From Hetaerina americana (lineage: Eukaryota > Arthropoda > Insecta > Odonata > Calopterygidae), in the NCBI GenBank assembly GCA_022747635.1, contig JAKTNV010000169.1:278501-342500 (forward strand): a DNA stretch of 64,000 nt. The letters run 5' to 3'. The notes beneath the pieces are model-generated. The model did not search any database. It worked only from the letters and a program-made list of their open reading frames with translations, and had not been told where the DNA came from. The translations under genes were made by a program, and so were the position numbers. Of this stretch, positions 19,128-30,774 are shown in pieces. Positions within the stretch are counted from its first letter, which is position 1, and every line of letters begins with the position of its first letter.

Positions 19128-21700
19128 CTCCAGTAAAACTGTAACAGCATCAGGTCAAAATCACTCGAACTACAGCACCTCATGGCCGTCTACTCCCCGG
19201 ATATTATACTTCTTCAAGAAAAAAAGCTGACTGTCAACCAAACCTTCTATATCCCCAACTACAGAGTCTTCCGCAGAGACAGGCCTGATTCCAAGGCTGG
19301 AGGCGGAGTAGCAATCCTCATCAAGAAAACCATTCCTTGCTGCCAACTATCACCACCTGCTACTAACAAGCTTGAACTTGTCGGTATTACAATAAAGACC
19401 AGGGAAGGGAATTTAAACATATGGTCAGTTTACTTCCCGCCCAGCACCAGGAAATATCCCCAGGAGGACCTGGATGCAATCAAATGTATCCTCATCCCAA
19501 GGGCTCTGCTAGGTGGTTACTTCAATGCCAAGCATATGGCCTGGGGTTGAAAATGCAACTCTACTCGCGGCAACTCTTTGCGCCATCTCCAAATCTCGGA
19601 AAATTTTGCCATACTGGCTCCTCCATCCCCAACGCATTTCACCCCTAACCCCGTAGACTCTGACATCCTTGACCTCGTCCTTACCTCCCTTCCTCCGAAT
19701 TTTCACCTTAAAAATGTAAACAATGCTGCCTCCGATCACTGTCCACTAACCTACAATGTTTCCCTGAATCCGACGATCCCCAACTCACAAACCATAAAAG
19801 TCAACTGGAAACGGTTTCATTCGACCTGCTGCGTTACGCCTCTGGAACGCCCGATCCTCAACAAAAAAGAAGACATTGACTCAGCCATCAAACAGTTTAC
19901 CTTGATCCTCACGTCGATAGCAAATTCTTCCCAACTCTGCCAAGATCCGGCAACTCTAGCTCGTCAAACTCTGCCGGCTGAGATTTTGAACCTCATGCGG
20001 AAGAGAAACAGCGCAAGACAGCTATGGCTGCGTACCCACCGGCCCATTGATGGCCGCAGATACAGGGCTCTTCGCAACCTTGTCACCTCCTCCCTCAGAA
20101 AGGAAAAACAATCCCTCTGGGACAAAAAGATCAGTTCCCTGTCTTATGAGGATAACTCAGTATGGCCACTCGCCCGATCACTCCGAAAAAGATCTACACC
20201 CCCAGCTCCTCTCCTTCATAACGGGTCATTATCATACTCCGACCAGGAAAAGTGTGAAATCTTCGCCGACATCTTGGAATCGGTCTTTTGCAACCCAAAT
20301 CCATCCCATCATGACTCCCCCGCTAACCAAACTTTCGACTCTATCGCATTTACTCCCCCTCCTGCTATCCCAGCGGCTACAATGACCGACTTAAAGGCCA
20401 TCATTAATAACTGCAAAGCCAAATCCGCTCCCGGCCCTGACCGCATCTCATACAACCACCCCAAAAACCTCCTCATACACTTCCTTAAACACCTTCTGTC
20501 CATCCTGAACTCATGCCTCTCACTCTGCTATTTGCCTGCCGCCTGGAAGTGTGCAAAAGTCATACTCATACCCAAACCCGGAAGAGATCCTAAGGACCCT
20601 GGTAATTACAGACCCATCAGCCTTCTCCCCTGCATGGGTAAGGTCCTGGAGCGCGTCATTCACTACCGCCTTGATGAGGAATTCACTGCACTAAATATCG
20701 TACGGCCGGAACAAACGGGCTTCAGAAGAAAAACAGCAACCACCCACCAAAACCTCCGACTTGTCGAGCATATTACTTTTGGATTCAACATTATAAAACA
20801 CACCCAGGTCGCCTTTCTAGACATCAAACGGGCCTTTCACCGTGTCTGGAAAGAAGGACTCGTCTACAAACTCTCCCAGACTGATATCTCTTTCTCTCTT
20901 GTTAAAATTATAGCATCATTCCTCTCAAACAGAACTTTCTTTGTCTCCATAAACTCTCACAACTAAAACCCGAGAAAAATCCTTGCTGGCGTCCCTCAGG
21001 GTGCTGTTTTATCCCCAACCCTTTTCAATCTTTATATAAATGATCTCCCCTCCCATCCTAAAACACAAGTGTACCTGTACGCCGACGACACCACCATTGC
21101 ATCTCAGTCTTTCTGTCCCGACACTGCAGCAGACAACGTCCAGAAACACCTGGACTTAGTTGAAGAATGGATGGACTCTTGGAAACTCCGTGTCCATCCA
21201 GACAAATGCGAACATGTCAACTTTATAAGAAAGTGGAAGAAACCCTGCTCTACGGCCCTTTTTTATGGTAACTCCCGCATCCCCCTTAAAAATTCAGCAA
21301 AATTCCTGGGAGTCATACTGGACAGGAAACTTACCTGGCAGGAGCATACTAAGTACGTGCTCAACAAGGCAAACGCGGCGCGTGCTTCCCTGTTCCCCCT
21401 TCTAAATCACAGAAGTCCCCTTAAACTAAGTACCAAATTGATCCTCTACAAATCCATGATTCGCCCCATCCTGACATATGGCTACCCAGCCTGGGGAGCC
21501 ATATCCGACACAAACATAAAGAAAATTTGCACTTTTCAAAATAAAGCTATCCGTCATATAGCTAAAGCCCCCTGGTTCTTTCACAATGATTCCCTCCACA
21601 AAGATCTGCAGCTACCACCCATCAGTACCTACCTCCAATCCATTGCTTCGTCCTTTTCCAAATCACTGCCCATCACCCAAAACCCCTTATTAGAATAACT
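19128..21700 (+). pseudogene. LINE ORF2, endonuclease-reverse transcriptase
   Basis: The endonuclease domain starts near 19128 (NCNSIRSKS, then PDIILLQEKKL). The usual GDFNAKH motif reads GGYFNAKH, so a catalytic Asp is changed. A frameshift follows near 19548, then SDHCPL (catalytic Asp/His). The RT has GNYRPISLLPCMGKVLE and VAFLDIKRAFHRVW (motif A, second Asp changed to His). A stop at about 20966 and a frame change come next, then GVPQGAVLSP (motif B) and YADDTTIA (motif C). The C-terminal region ends at a stop near 21698. It would nick DNA and reverse-transcribe its own RNA at the nick. Confidence 0.88.
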
Positions 21701-21895
21701 ATGGTCCTACGATAACAATCCACACTTCAAGCATAAACGTCCTAAACTTACCGCAATGCCCAACATAAATTAAGCATCCTTTCTCCGTAACCACGCCCTA
21801 AAATACCCATATCATACCACCGTTTATCAGCATCAGCTGGAAATCGGGACAAGATGCGCAAGGCGCAGTACTATATCGGTTCGGTTACGCTGGTT

Positions 21896-22996
21896 ATTCT
21901 CGGCCGCTTGTGCGCGAGCGATTTGGAGCCGGCGTTGCAAAACGTGATCGTACGGGGGTACCTCCGTGTAACACGGTAGGAGGGGTCGTAAGACATCATC
22001 CCAAGGCATATCCAATTCCCTCCCATATAAAAGGTAAGGAGGAGTTTGCTCTGTGATTCGATGTTTGCTATTTCTGTACACAAATAATGCAAAATTTAGT
22101 TGATCGTTCCAATCCGAGTGGTCTTGGTTGACATAGTGAGAAATAACGGCGGCAAAAGATTGGTGCGCCCTCTCCAGCCTACCATTGGAAGCGGGATTGT
22201 AAGGGGAGGTAAAAATTGTCTTTACTTTCAATAGATCACAAATTCGCCTCTTAAGCTGTAATGTGTAATTGGCACCTCTGTCAGTGAGAAGGGTGGCTGG
22301 CACCCCATGACGGCAAATGATCTGCTCTACGAAGGCTCGAGCTACAGTTTCTGCGGATTGATCAATGATAGGTATGGCCTCCGGATATCTCGTAAGATAA
22401 TCTTGACATGATAGTATGTAGCGATTGCCTCTATTGGATACTTTTAATGGACCAATTATATCCAAAGCAATTTTCTCGAACGGATATGACGCTTCGGTGA
22501 CAGGTTGAATAGGTATTCTTTCCTTTCTTCCCTTTCGTTTCTTGCAGCTTACGCAATTACTGACGTAATTTCGAGTGTCGGCGTACAGCCCGGGCCAATT
22601 AAAATGTCTTTGCACGATATTTAATGTTTTGTCTATTCCTAGATGTCCTGCTAGGGGGCTGTCATGGCATCTTTGTAATATGTAATCTCTCATGCTTACG
22701 GGTGCACAGATGGTGTATAGTGGATCGGGGGTCTTAAAGTGGATTTTATAGAGTACTCCATGCTCGTCTAAGAGATAGTTGGGGTTTCGTTCTTCCGCCA
22801 GCGTACGCAGTGGTCGAAGTTCCGGACAAATTGACTGTTCTTGCGCAATCTTGGTTTTATCCCAAACTGGCTCGTATTCCGTGTCTTGATGGAGGGCATT
22901 TACTATTGGGTTCACTGCGCGGGAGAGAGCGTCTACGTGCGGAATATCTTTTCCTGCTTTGTACTGTATTGTAAACGAGTATTCGGTGAGCTCCAT
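21896..22996 (-). pseudogene. pol: Integrase core of Gypsy A
   Basis: The frame starts within the end of RNase H (IQYKAGKDIPHVDALSR) and continues into a complete integrase core. The HHCC zinc module has CHDSPLAGHLG and CVSCKKRKGRK. The DDE residues lie in ALDIIGPL, LLTDRGANY and NPASNGRLERAHQSF. The frame runs to NQRN, where the LINE interrupts it; the residual 3' codons are LINE antisense. All catalytic residues are visible, making this the best preserved catalytic domain of element A. Integrase inserts the cDNA into the genome. Confidence 0.9.
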
Positions 22997-23002
22997 TATC
23001 CA

Positions 23003-25637
23003 CCTAGCCAGTCTGGGTTTCGGCTCGGAAAGGGCAAGTAGCCATCGGAGCGGGCTATGATCAGTGATTAAAGTGAACGGACGGCCTAAAAATATACTCT
23101 GAACCTTCTAATCATATGTACGACCGCCAAACACTCAAGTTTAGTGGCGGAGTATGTTTTTGCTGCTGTGTCAACTGCTTGCTGGCGCATGCTATCATAT
23201 GCTCGCCATCTTCAAAATTCTGCGACAGCACTCCTCCAATCGCCACGGAAGAAGCGTCAGTGGTCAAAATGAATTCTTTCGAAAAGTCAGGGAATCGCAA
23301 TACGGGTTGACTCGTGAGACAAGCCCTTAATTTTTCAAAAGATTCTTGTTGCTCTCTTTCCCAAATAAAGTCCGTATCCTTACTTGTTAGCGAGGTAAGA
23401 GGACTCCAAAATTGAGCAAAATGCAAAATAAATTTCCTGTAATATCCCACTAACCCAAGGAACGATTGCAGTTGCTTAACGTTACGTGGTGCTGGAGAAC
23501 TGCTTATTGCATGTATTTTTTCTTCATCGGGTTCCAACCCTTTAGCGGAAACGACGTGACGGAGGAATTTCACTCGTGTTTGGAAGAATTCACATTTTTG
23601 TGGTTTCAGTTTCAAATTCGCTTTCCTCAGTCTTGAAAAAATATCTCTCAAGCCTAGTATGTGTTTTTCCATGCTCTCATCATGCCGTAATATGTCATCG
23701 AGATGGAACAAAACTCCTCGATTGATCATTCCATCTAGTACGGTTGTCATAAGACGCATGAATGTGGAAGGCGCGTTCGAAAGGCCGAATGTCATCCTGT
23801 TGCACTCGTAGTGCCCGTCTGGAGTGCTAAAAGCGGTTTGTGCCCTGTGTTTTTCGTCTACTTCAACTTTCCAGTAACCTTGAGATAAATCTAGGCAACT
23901 GAAATATTTTGTCCCTCCTAACTGATCGAATATTTCGTCCATATTTGGCAGTGGAAATACTTCCTTTCTAGTGACGGCGTTCAGAGCGCGAGAGTCAATG
24001 CAAGGCCTATACTTGGCAGGTTCGCCTGGAACATGCTTTTTCTTTACTAGAATCAGAGGAGCAGACCATGGACTGGTAGATGGAGATATGACTCCCTGCT
24101 CAAGCATATCCCCGATGGCCTCCTTCAGAGCTTCTCTTTGAGGATGAGGGACGCGATATGGAGACTTTTTAATTGGTTTGGAATCTCCCACATCTATGGT
24201 ATGCTGTACCAGGTTGGTGCATCCCAATTTAATATCCCCGTGGATAAAAATATCTGCATACTCTAGTAAAAGGTGCTTTAAAGAGTCAGTCGCTTCATTT
24301 GGAGTATCAGAAAACGAGAATAGTGACAGTAACTCAGCGGTGGAGTGGTGCTCGGGCCACATTTCTGGGGTTTCTGTTTCAATCGAATTTACAGCTAGTA
24401 ATTCATGACTTTCTGAAAAAATGTTGAAACTGTATAAGGACCCTTTTCTTAACATCTTTGGTTCGGGCCGTGTATTACACAACAATAAAGGTATTACACC
24501 ATCGGGGGAGACGGTTGCTAGAACTGGAAGTATTAATACATCTCCCTCCCTTCCCTGAATAATGATATCCTCGCCATAATAGTCCTGAATCTTTGTACTC
24601 GTCAACATAACCGAGCGTGGAGGAATTTTAATTGTATCAACAAATGTAGCTTCATGCGACACTTTCTCTTGCGTACAGGTTACTCGTCCTTCTGTCCCGC
24701 AATTACTTTCTGCATGGACTACTGATGGATCGCTTTCAACAACTGACGTTTTACATTCGCCTTTCTGCCCAACAGTTAGATTTGCTCCATTAAAAATTTC
24801 TCGCGTACAGGTTACTCGTCCTTCTGTCCCGCTAGAGTGAGTGGCCTCAACCAAGACATCTTCAGTATCCCCAAAAATGTCCCCAAGCAAACCGGTGCTT
24901 GTGACTTCGATTCCTGACGGCACTAATAAATCATCACTCAACTCTTCCCAATTAATATTAAGCGAATCATCAACAGCCACGAGTCCATCATTCACTGTAT
25001 CCTTTGAGCTCCTGCTGGCGTTATCCTCTTTGAAAGATTCATTACTCGGTGTTTTAGGCACTGCTTGGATATCATCACATGAAATTATGTCCTCTAAAAA
25101 TACAGCGGAAATTTTCTGTTTTGAGTAACCTGATTTTAACATGGTTTCGTGCCCTTCTGTTATTTTCATTTTACCTTCTCCGCTCGAAATGCTACTTCCG
25201 TATTTTACCATGAAATCTAGTCCGAGGATACCGTCATACGGTACTTTCCCTAAATTTGCAATCAATGTATCGTGAGGGTAAACTTCTCCATCGATAATGA
25301 AAGGTATGTTGCATTGCCCTAATGTGGCGAGCGCATGGTCGGAAGCACTTCTCACAGGGGAGGAATAGTCGTCAATTTTTAGGTTTCCAAAAGGGAAACT
25401 TGTACTCTACATAATACTCACAGCGGCACCGGTATCCACTAAAAAGGAATACACTCTACCTAGTACTGTAACCGAGACCGTCAAGCCGACTTCTGGTGCT
25501 ACGACGAGCACTAATTCGTCCCCGACCTGCCGGCCGGGGTGGCCGCGTTTCCCTGATCTCGGTTTTGGGTGGGGGTGGGACAATCTATCGGGCGATGGCC
25601 CGCTTGCTTGCACACGCCGCAAATCATCAGAGGGCAA
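23003..25637 (-). pseudogene. pol: Protease, RT and RNase H of Gypsy A
   Basis: The protease has an intact FLVDTGAAVSIM followed at once by a TAG stop near 25407; the same frame then continues for 2.2 kb. A glutamate- and serine-rich linker has two GTEGRVTCT repeats. The RT shows YRPCIDSRALN, FSCLDLSQGYWKVEV (motif A), TFGLSNAPSTF (motif B) and VLFHLDDIL (motif C; usually YLDDIL). RNase H begins LTTDASSVAIGGVLSQ; a frameshift near 23110 shifts the rest into another frame. Pol copies genomic RNA to DNA. Without the stop and one frameshift this would be nearly complete. Confidence 0.9.
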
Positions 25638-26714
25638 TCTTTACTGACATGGCTCCCTTCCCCACAGTTATAACATGCGCGGGGTTTTGTATGGCAATAG
25701 CGCGCGATGTGTCCCACCTTTTTACAGTAATTACAAGTCCGAGGCGCATTAGTTACGTTCCCTCCACCCACCGGCAGTGTAGACTGTGGGGGCTTCGTGT
25801 GTACATTTGTCTGGATTGCGTGCACTTGATCCGAAAGACTAGGGCTCACAGTGGGGTTTAAGATTGGCTCGAGATGGGGTTGAACATGACTCGTTGTGAA
25901 ATATCGTGTCGGGTCACTGTACGGAAAGGTTGTCGGTGTCTTCACGTTAGGACTGCGCACGGGCATACCAAAGTCATGGTTCTGCAAGAAGTTTACTTCC
26001 CTAACACCTGCGTAATTACGAGCATTGAATTCCTCTAGGTTAGCAAATTCCTCAGCCTCTTGCATGGTTCTTGGATTGCGCACTAGCACGAATCGCCCAA
26101 TTTTTCCCTAAGTCCGACCAAGAACTGTGAGAGGAGGCGGTTCTCGAGGATAATTCCTGTCGCTTGTGAGTCTGGGTCTAGAAAAGCATCTCTTAGTTTT
26201 CGTCCCAATTCCCTGAGACGGGAAGAATACTCGTTCACGCTTTCCAAGGGGCGTTGCAGCAAGCTTGTGAACATTTTTTCAACAGAGACCAGTGAAATTT
26301 TGGGAATGAAGCGCTTTTTCATTAGTTTAGAAAAATATGTTCATAAGACTCAATAACGTGAGGATTTGACTTAATGAATTCGGCAGCGGTACCGCTCAGA
26401 CGCAGCCGTGCTACAATCAAGGTTTGCTTCTCACTCCACCCGCTAAGATGACTCACTAACTTAAAATTGTTCAAAAAATCCTCGATGCTAACGTCCCCAT
26501 CACCGCTAAAACTCGGAATTAAATGAATGTGATGTCCTGAAAATGTTTGTTGCATAGTTGGAGGGGAAACAGGGGCGCTTTCTATCATATTAACAGCGGA
26601 TGTAAAATCAATTAAGTTCGTATTGTTTGGTGATAAATCACGCTCCCAAGACAGGTGCCCTTGCCACCGAAATCCATTATGATTTAAAGACAATACGGCT
26701 AGGACAAAATTCAT
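25511..26714 (-). pseudogene. gag: gag of Gypsy A
   Basis: Three overlapping minus frames (26714-26322, 26322-26083, 26089-25511) cover a Gypsy Gag. A capsid-like region has LIVARLRLSGTAAEFIK, LLQRPLESVNEYSSRLREL and FLVGLREKLG. The nucleocapsid has three CCHC knuckles: CNYCKKVGHIARYC, CYNCGEGSHVSKDC and CGVCKQAGHRPIDC. Two small frameshifts separate the parts. The last frame leads into the protease. Domain order and knuckle number match elements B and C, so all three belong to related families. Confidence 0.85.
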
Positions 26715-26881
26715 TCGCCATATGTTAGCAATATAACCGATTCTCGTTACTAAAAAAATGGGGTTAGTTTCCTTTTGGCATTACGCGTAACTACTTTAAA
26801 TTGAAATTCAATCAAACGAATGAAGCATGATGGACGGAAGGCAAGTTGCATTTTAATAAGCCGCTCCAAGACTCCGCCACC

Positions 26882-26899
26882 CAACACCTGACACCAACA
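26882..26899 (-). other. Primer-binding site of Gypsy A
   Basis: The minus strand directly downstream of the LTR end reads TGTTGGTGTCAGGTGTTGG, sharing TTGGTGTCAGGTG with element C. It probably pairs with a tRNA 3' end, perhaps tRNA-Leu. Confidence 0.5.
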
Positions 26900-27095
26900 T
26901 GTCGCGTGGACATAGTAGGGTTGGGTTCGTGGAATCAAAGAGGGGCTTTCCTTGCTATACATTTATTGGACTTACTACACAAGGAGTCCGGCCCGGAAGG
27001 AAAGAGGAAGCGTAGAGACAACAGCGGAGAAAGCAAGGTTGACTTCTAAGGGGCTCACAGTTTCATTTCAAAGCCGGGGTGATGTCGCGGGGACA
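26900..27095 (-). repeat. 5' LTR of Gypsy A
   Basis: On the minus strand it ends CCACGCGACA just before the primer-binding site and probably begins TGTCCCCGCGACA near 27095. It holds a polyadenylation signal AATAAA (26967-26962). The 3' end is certain; the 5' end is inferred from terminal similarity. A 21-bp segment containing the same GTCGCGGGGACAT motif occurs at 27082-27102 and again at 27151-27171. An inverted partial copy of this LTR is at 27912-28035. Confidence 0.62.
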
Positions 27096-27175
27096 TGATG
27101 CTAGTTCTGATGTTTCGGAAAAGCCAAGTAGATGGCAGTCTCAATACATAATGTCGCGGGGACATGATGCTCGGA

Positions 27176-27730
27176 CATCTAGAAGGACTCATGCGAGCTA
27201 GTGTCCTTTTCGCCGAATCCGCGATAGCAAATTCGGAGTGCTGATGAACCGGAAACTCCTTTGGAACGCCCAAGCGCTTCGTGTACGTAGAAAGGCATTC
27301 GCGGCGCTTAATCGGCTCCGGCCGATTATCCGCCCGCCGGTCCTGAGTATGGACACAAAGCGTAGACTTTACCAAGCGTGCGTGCTGCCTGTCATCACGT
27401 ACGCTGCTCCGGAATGGTCAGGAGTGTCGCGAACGAGTCTCGCTCAAATTCAGGTGGTGCAGAATTCTGCTCTTCGTGACATCATGGCACGCGGTCGTTA
27501 CGCCCGCGTTTCCGAGATGCACGAAGACGAATAGCTGGAAACCCTGGACGTCCTTCTGCCTAGAATATCTAGAAAATTCTTCATAAAAGCGGCAGAAGCA
27601 GGGGTAAAAGTAATTCTCCCGGTTGGCGACATTAGGGTCTGGCCATGGGACCGCTACAAGCGCCCCATAGCATCCCAAGACGAGCAAGACCCCCTTCCGG
27701 CAAAGAAGAAGCCAAGGCTGCTCTGAGCGG
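27176..27730 (+). pseudogene. LINE RT C-terminal fragment
   Basis: The plus strand reads LLWNAQALRVRRKAF, LYQACVLPVITYAAPEWSG and LAQIQVVQNSALRDIM, the thumb/C-terminal part of a Jockey/R1-type LINE ORF2. A stop after MHEDE is followed in the same frame by LDVLLPRISRKFF and a terminal KKKPRLL. It belongs to a different family from the other LINEs here. It lies between two inverted LTR copies. Confidence 0.72.
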
Positions 27731-27911
27731 GAATAAATCAAACGACTGAAAACGCAGAAGAATTCTTCCCGCCTTAGTAGCCTTGGAGGCTGGAAAGGCG
27801 CAGTGTAAGGGCTACGCAAGAGCCCTTGCAAGAAACTGCTCTATAAGCAAAGCAGAGCAGTGACTGAAGACACTAAAGGTTGAGGAAATCTCTTACGGAG
27901 GCCGAACCTGC

Positions 27912-28035
27912 TGTTGTCTCTACGCTTCCTCACTCCTTTTGGGCCGGACTCCTTGTGTAGTAAGTCCAATAAATGTATTGCAATGAAAGACCCTCTTTGA
28001 TTCCACGAACCCAACCCTACTATGTCCACGCGACA
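27912..28035 (+). repeat. Partial LTR, inverted relative to LTR A
   Basis: It matches LTR A from CTGTTGTCTCTACGC to the terminal CCACGCGACA, in plus orientation, and includes AATAAA at 27968-27973. The 5' part (upstream of 27912) differs. Its 3' end abuts a LINE fragment with no primer-binding site after it. With 26900-27045 it forms an inverted pair about 0.85 kb apart. Confidence 0.72.
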
Positions 28036-29285
28036 AATGGAGTAAAGATCTTGAGGAGTAATTTCCGAGAATATGTGGAATGGGCAAAGTGACAGGCAAG
28101 AGACGCTGTTCAATGCTTCTGAATCCAACGATGATGTATTATGGTTTTTTAAAATGCAATCGAGGGAGTCGGCAGAGGTATTTGCTTTGTCGCAGTAATC
28201 GTATAGTGCTCTCCCGTTATGTGGTATTGGCGGGGTGGGTACCTTTTTCCTTCGTAGACAGCGGGCTAGGGTCCATGCCGAATTATCCTTATGTGAGAGT
28301 GAACTTATTTTCTCTCGCCAAGTTTTTTCCCAATGTGTTCTAGTTTTGGATGTTACAAGGTTTTGAAGTGCACAGAAGCGGATTTTATCTGGCCTTGTTT
28401 CTAATGGAAGTTATGCGCAAAATATCCGGAGGTAGTGTGGCACCAGCGATGGAGGCCGGAGAAGGAGGGTAGCAAGAGCGATGAATGATTTTGGTTAAGG
28501 TGCTTGTGAAATCTTGAGCCGCTTTCTCTATGCTGTCTGGAGTGCTAGCAGGACATGGGACAAGGTAAATGGCCAAGCAGTTTTCTTTAAATAGTTTCCA
28601 GTTAACTCTTCTAGTTGGTTCTGGTTGTATGGAGGAGTGTAGGAACGCAGTAAAATATGGGGCAGTGGTCCGAGGCTGAGTTATCTAGGTTAAGGATTTG
28701 GAATGCGATATCTGCGGATAATAGAACTACATCCAGGATATCTGAGGAGTAGGGGTGATGATGGAAGTGGGTAGGGAAAGGCGGTGAGTGAATTGCAATA
28801 TTTTTGGTAAATAGGAGCTTATGAAGGGCTCGCCCTCGTGTGGTAGTGGTTTTGCAACCCCAGACAGAATGTTTGGCGTTTAACTCACCACCTTTTATGA
28901 GCTTTGGGTGCAGTAGGGATGAGAGCGCTGATAAGCCAGGGGCGTCTGACTTTGAGGATGAAGGTGGAAAGTAGGCTCACCAAATGTTAAGGGTCCCAGT
29001 AACTCCTTTTATTGCTATTCCAGCGAGTTCCAGTTTTTGGGTGGGTGGGGGTTGAAGTTATGTGAAGAGTAGGTTAGTTTTGGATAGGATCATGACCCCG
29101 CAACCAGGATCATTAGCTCTATCTCTTCTGATTATAGAGTAATTTGGACAATTAAATGTTTGGCTATTATTATTTTTGGTTTCTTAAAGAAGGATGGTGT
29201 ATGGATAATGATTGGTTATTAGGAGGTTTAGCTCTTGTTTTTTGTTTTTTATGCCATTTATGTTCCATTGTAAAACTTTAAGGAA
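28036..29285 (-). pseudogene. Jockey-like LINE ORF2, endonuclease part (copy 1)
   Basis: The minus strand starts KVLQWNINGIK near 29280. It continues through RRDRAND, LELAGIAIKG, a GGELNAKHSVWGC motif (usual Asp changed to Glu), CKTTTTRGRALHKLLFTKN and SDHCPIFYC, then the linker to 28385. Stops occur throughout. It is cut at 28036 by the inverted LTR piece. Copies 2 and 3 are the same family but have lost about 370 bp between KTTTT and the N-terminus. Confidence 0.78.
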
Positions 29286-29509
29286 GTGGTTGTATATTTG
29301 TGAAATGGGCACCATTTACAAGTTGAAGAAGGGCTGGTATAAGGTCATTGGTGATGATGCTAATAAGGGTTTTACTGTCAGTAGGAGACTGAGGTACTAG
29401 AGCAGTTCTTATATTTGCGGTTGATGATTGGTCATTGATTGAGGGAGAGTGTTGCCCAGAGGGTGGCGGGGGGTGTTGATCGGAGGTTGGGGGAGAGTTA
29501 AGAGATGAT

Positions 29510-30033
29510 TAAGGTGTTCACAGCCGAACTGTCAGCTATCAAAAGGGCCCTAAAAGATATAAAAGAATGTAATGGCTCTTCTCCTCTCATCTGTTCGCAC
29601 TCATTTATTTCCCTATAATCCATGTCAATCTTGTCATCAATGCACCTGATGGTTCAGGAGATCTATTATACCCTGTGGTCCCTTCAGATAAAGGGGAAGT
29701 AAGTATCCTCTATATGGACTGCTGGTCATGTGGGAATACCAGTTATTGAAAAAGCTGGCAAAGCAGCAAAGGAAGCCCTGGTCAATCTCAAAACAGACTC
29801 AGCATTGCTTCATTTGGTGGACGTCGGGGCTGCCTTGCGGAATTTTGTTCTGAACCAGTGGAAGGAAGCTTGGTGATTCTTGCAAAACAAGGAACTTAAG
29901 GCCATAAATTTGGTTGTTTTGACAGTGCCCTCTTCCATCTGGAACAATCAGAGGAAGAGGTCAGGATCACGCGCATAAGAATAGGGCACTTAGCCCTCAC
30001 ACACTCTTCATGGAGACAAAAGTGCAACCTCCT
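29510..30033 (+). pseudogene. LINE RNase H / C-terminal fragment (copy 1)
   Basis: The plus strand reads FTAELSAIKRALKDI and, after frame changes, a degraded GHVGIP-like motif, then RITRIRIGHLALTHSS. In the better copies (55150 and 62470) the motif TAGHVGIPGIEKAGKAA is clear. This is the RNase H domain carried downstream of the RT by some I/Jockey-group LINEs. RT and endonuclease are missing, so it is a 5'-truncated insertion head-to-head with the minus-strand LINE. Confidence 0.75.
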
Positions 30034-30774
30034 TTTTAATTATGTTGATTGTGACGTGAATTCATTTCTTCTTCAACATTCTGTTCGATTGGCATTGCTT
30101 TTATTCTTGAAAATGCCATTATTTAAGGATACAAGTGTGACCTTTATATTTCAAATGCATTTAATGTATTCACTTTCACAGCAAACCGATAATGGTTGAT
30201 TATATGCAGTTTAATTAAGTACACTATGCATTTAGACGGGCTTTATTTATATACAAATTCAGAATCAATGGAAACAAAATTTACTTAAATATTGGAGCAA
30301 TGTAAGACAATAAGAAGTCTCCTTGAATTTGAGTGTTTGTGTACAATAATTAAAAAATGTTTAACAACACCAATATAATGGCATGCTCATTTAAACTGTT
30401 AAATTCTCATTAAGTATGATGAACGATCATGCATCAATTGTCCTTTGATTATGGAGAATTTAGTAGACCAAAATGTGCAAACATAATAAAATGGCAGCCA
30501 TCATAATTTCTGTCAAATTTCCTTGAAGATTTAGCAGTTTTAATGTAGCGTTCTTGGATTTATTTTGATGAATGCACCAAACTCATAGGATTTCATTTCC
30601 ACCTTACTCATTTCTCAATAAACAATCAGTGTTACAAAAACAGCGTAAAAAATAGATAGTTTTACATTTGAATTTCCACAATATGAAATGTGCTGTAAGT
30701 TGATGAAATTCCACAAAAAATAGTATTATTTAGATTTGCTCTACCCCTCATGGTGTACAATCATGACTCCACAG
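30034..30774. repeat. R-like non-coding repeat (in block copy 1)
   Basis: Direct match to about 57604-58310 and a more distant relative of the R regions in the inverted arms. AT-rich, no coding sequence seen. Confidence 0.65.

Larger units (their letters stand above)
16399..21883 (+). mobile_element. Complete Jockey-like LINE inserted in Gypsy A
   Basis: A 5485-bp element bounded by an exact 12-bp target-site duplication GTTACGCTGGTT (16387-16398 and 21884-21895). It starts CATTCTGCTGCC, a beginning like that of Jockey-group elements. It has a long GC-rich 5' UTR, a gag-like ORF1 with three zinc knuckles, an ORF2 with endonuclease and RT, and a short 3' UTR without a poly-A tail. The duplicated codons on both sides encode the same integrase residues, confirming insertion into element A. 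Frameshifts in both ORFs make it inactive. Confidence 0.92.
13146..27095 (-). mobile_element. Gypsy element A with env-like gene (minus strand)
   Basis: Order on the minus strand: LTR (27095-26900), primer-binding-like site, gag, protease, long linker, RT, RNase H, integrase, proline-rich ORF, env-like gene. The pol order PR-RT-RH-IN and the env-like gene fit the insect errantivirus-like branch of Gypsy/Metaviridae. It is split by a complete LINE (16399-21883) and a 183-bp retroposon (14813-14995). The 3' end with its LTR is missing: env runs directly into the nucleocapsid of element B. Several frameshifts and stops make it inactive. Confidence 0.85.
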
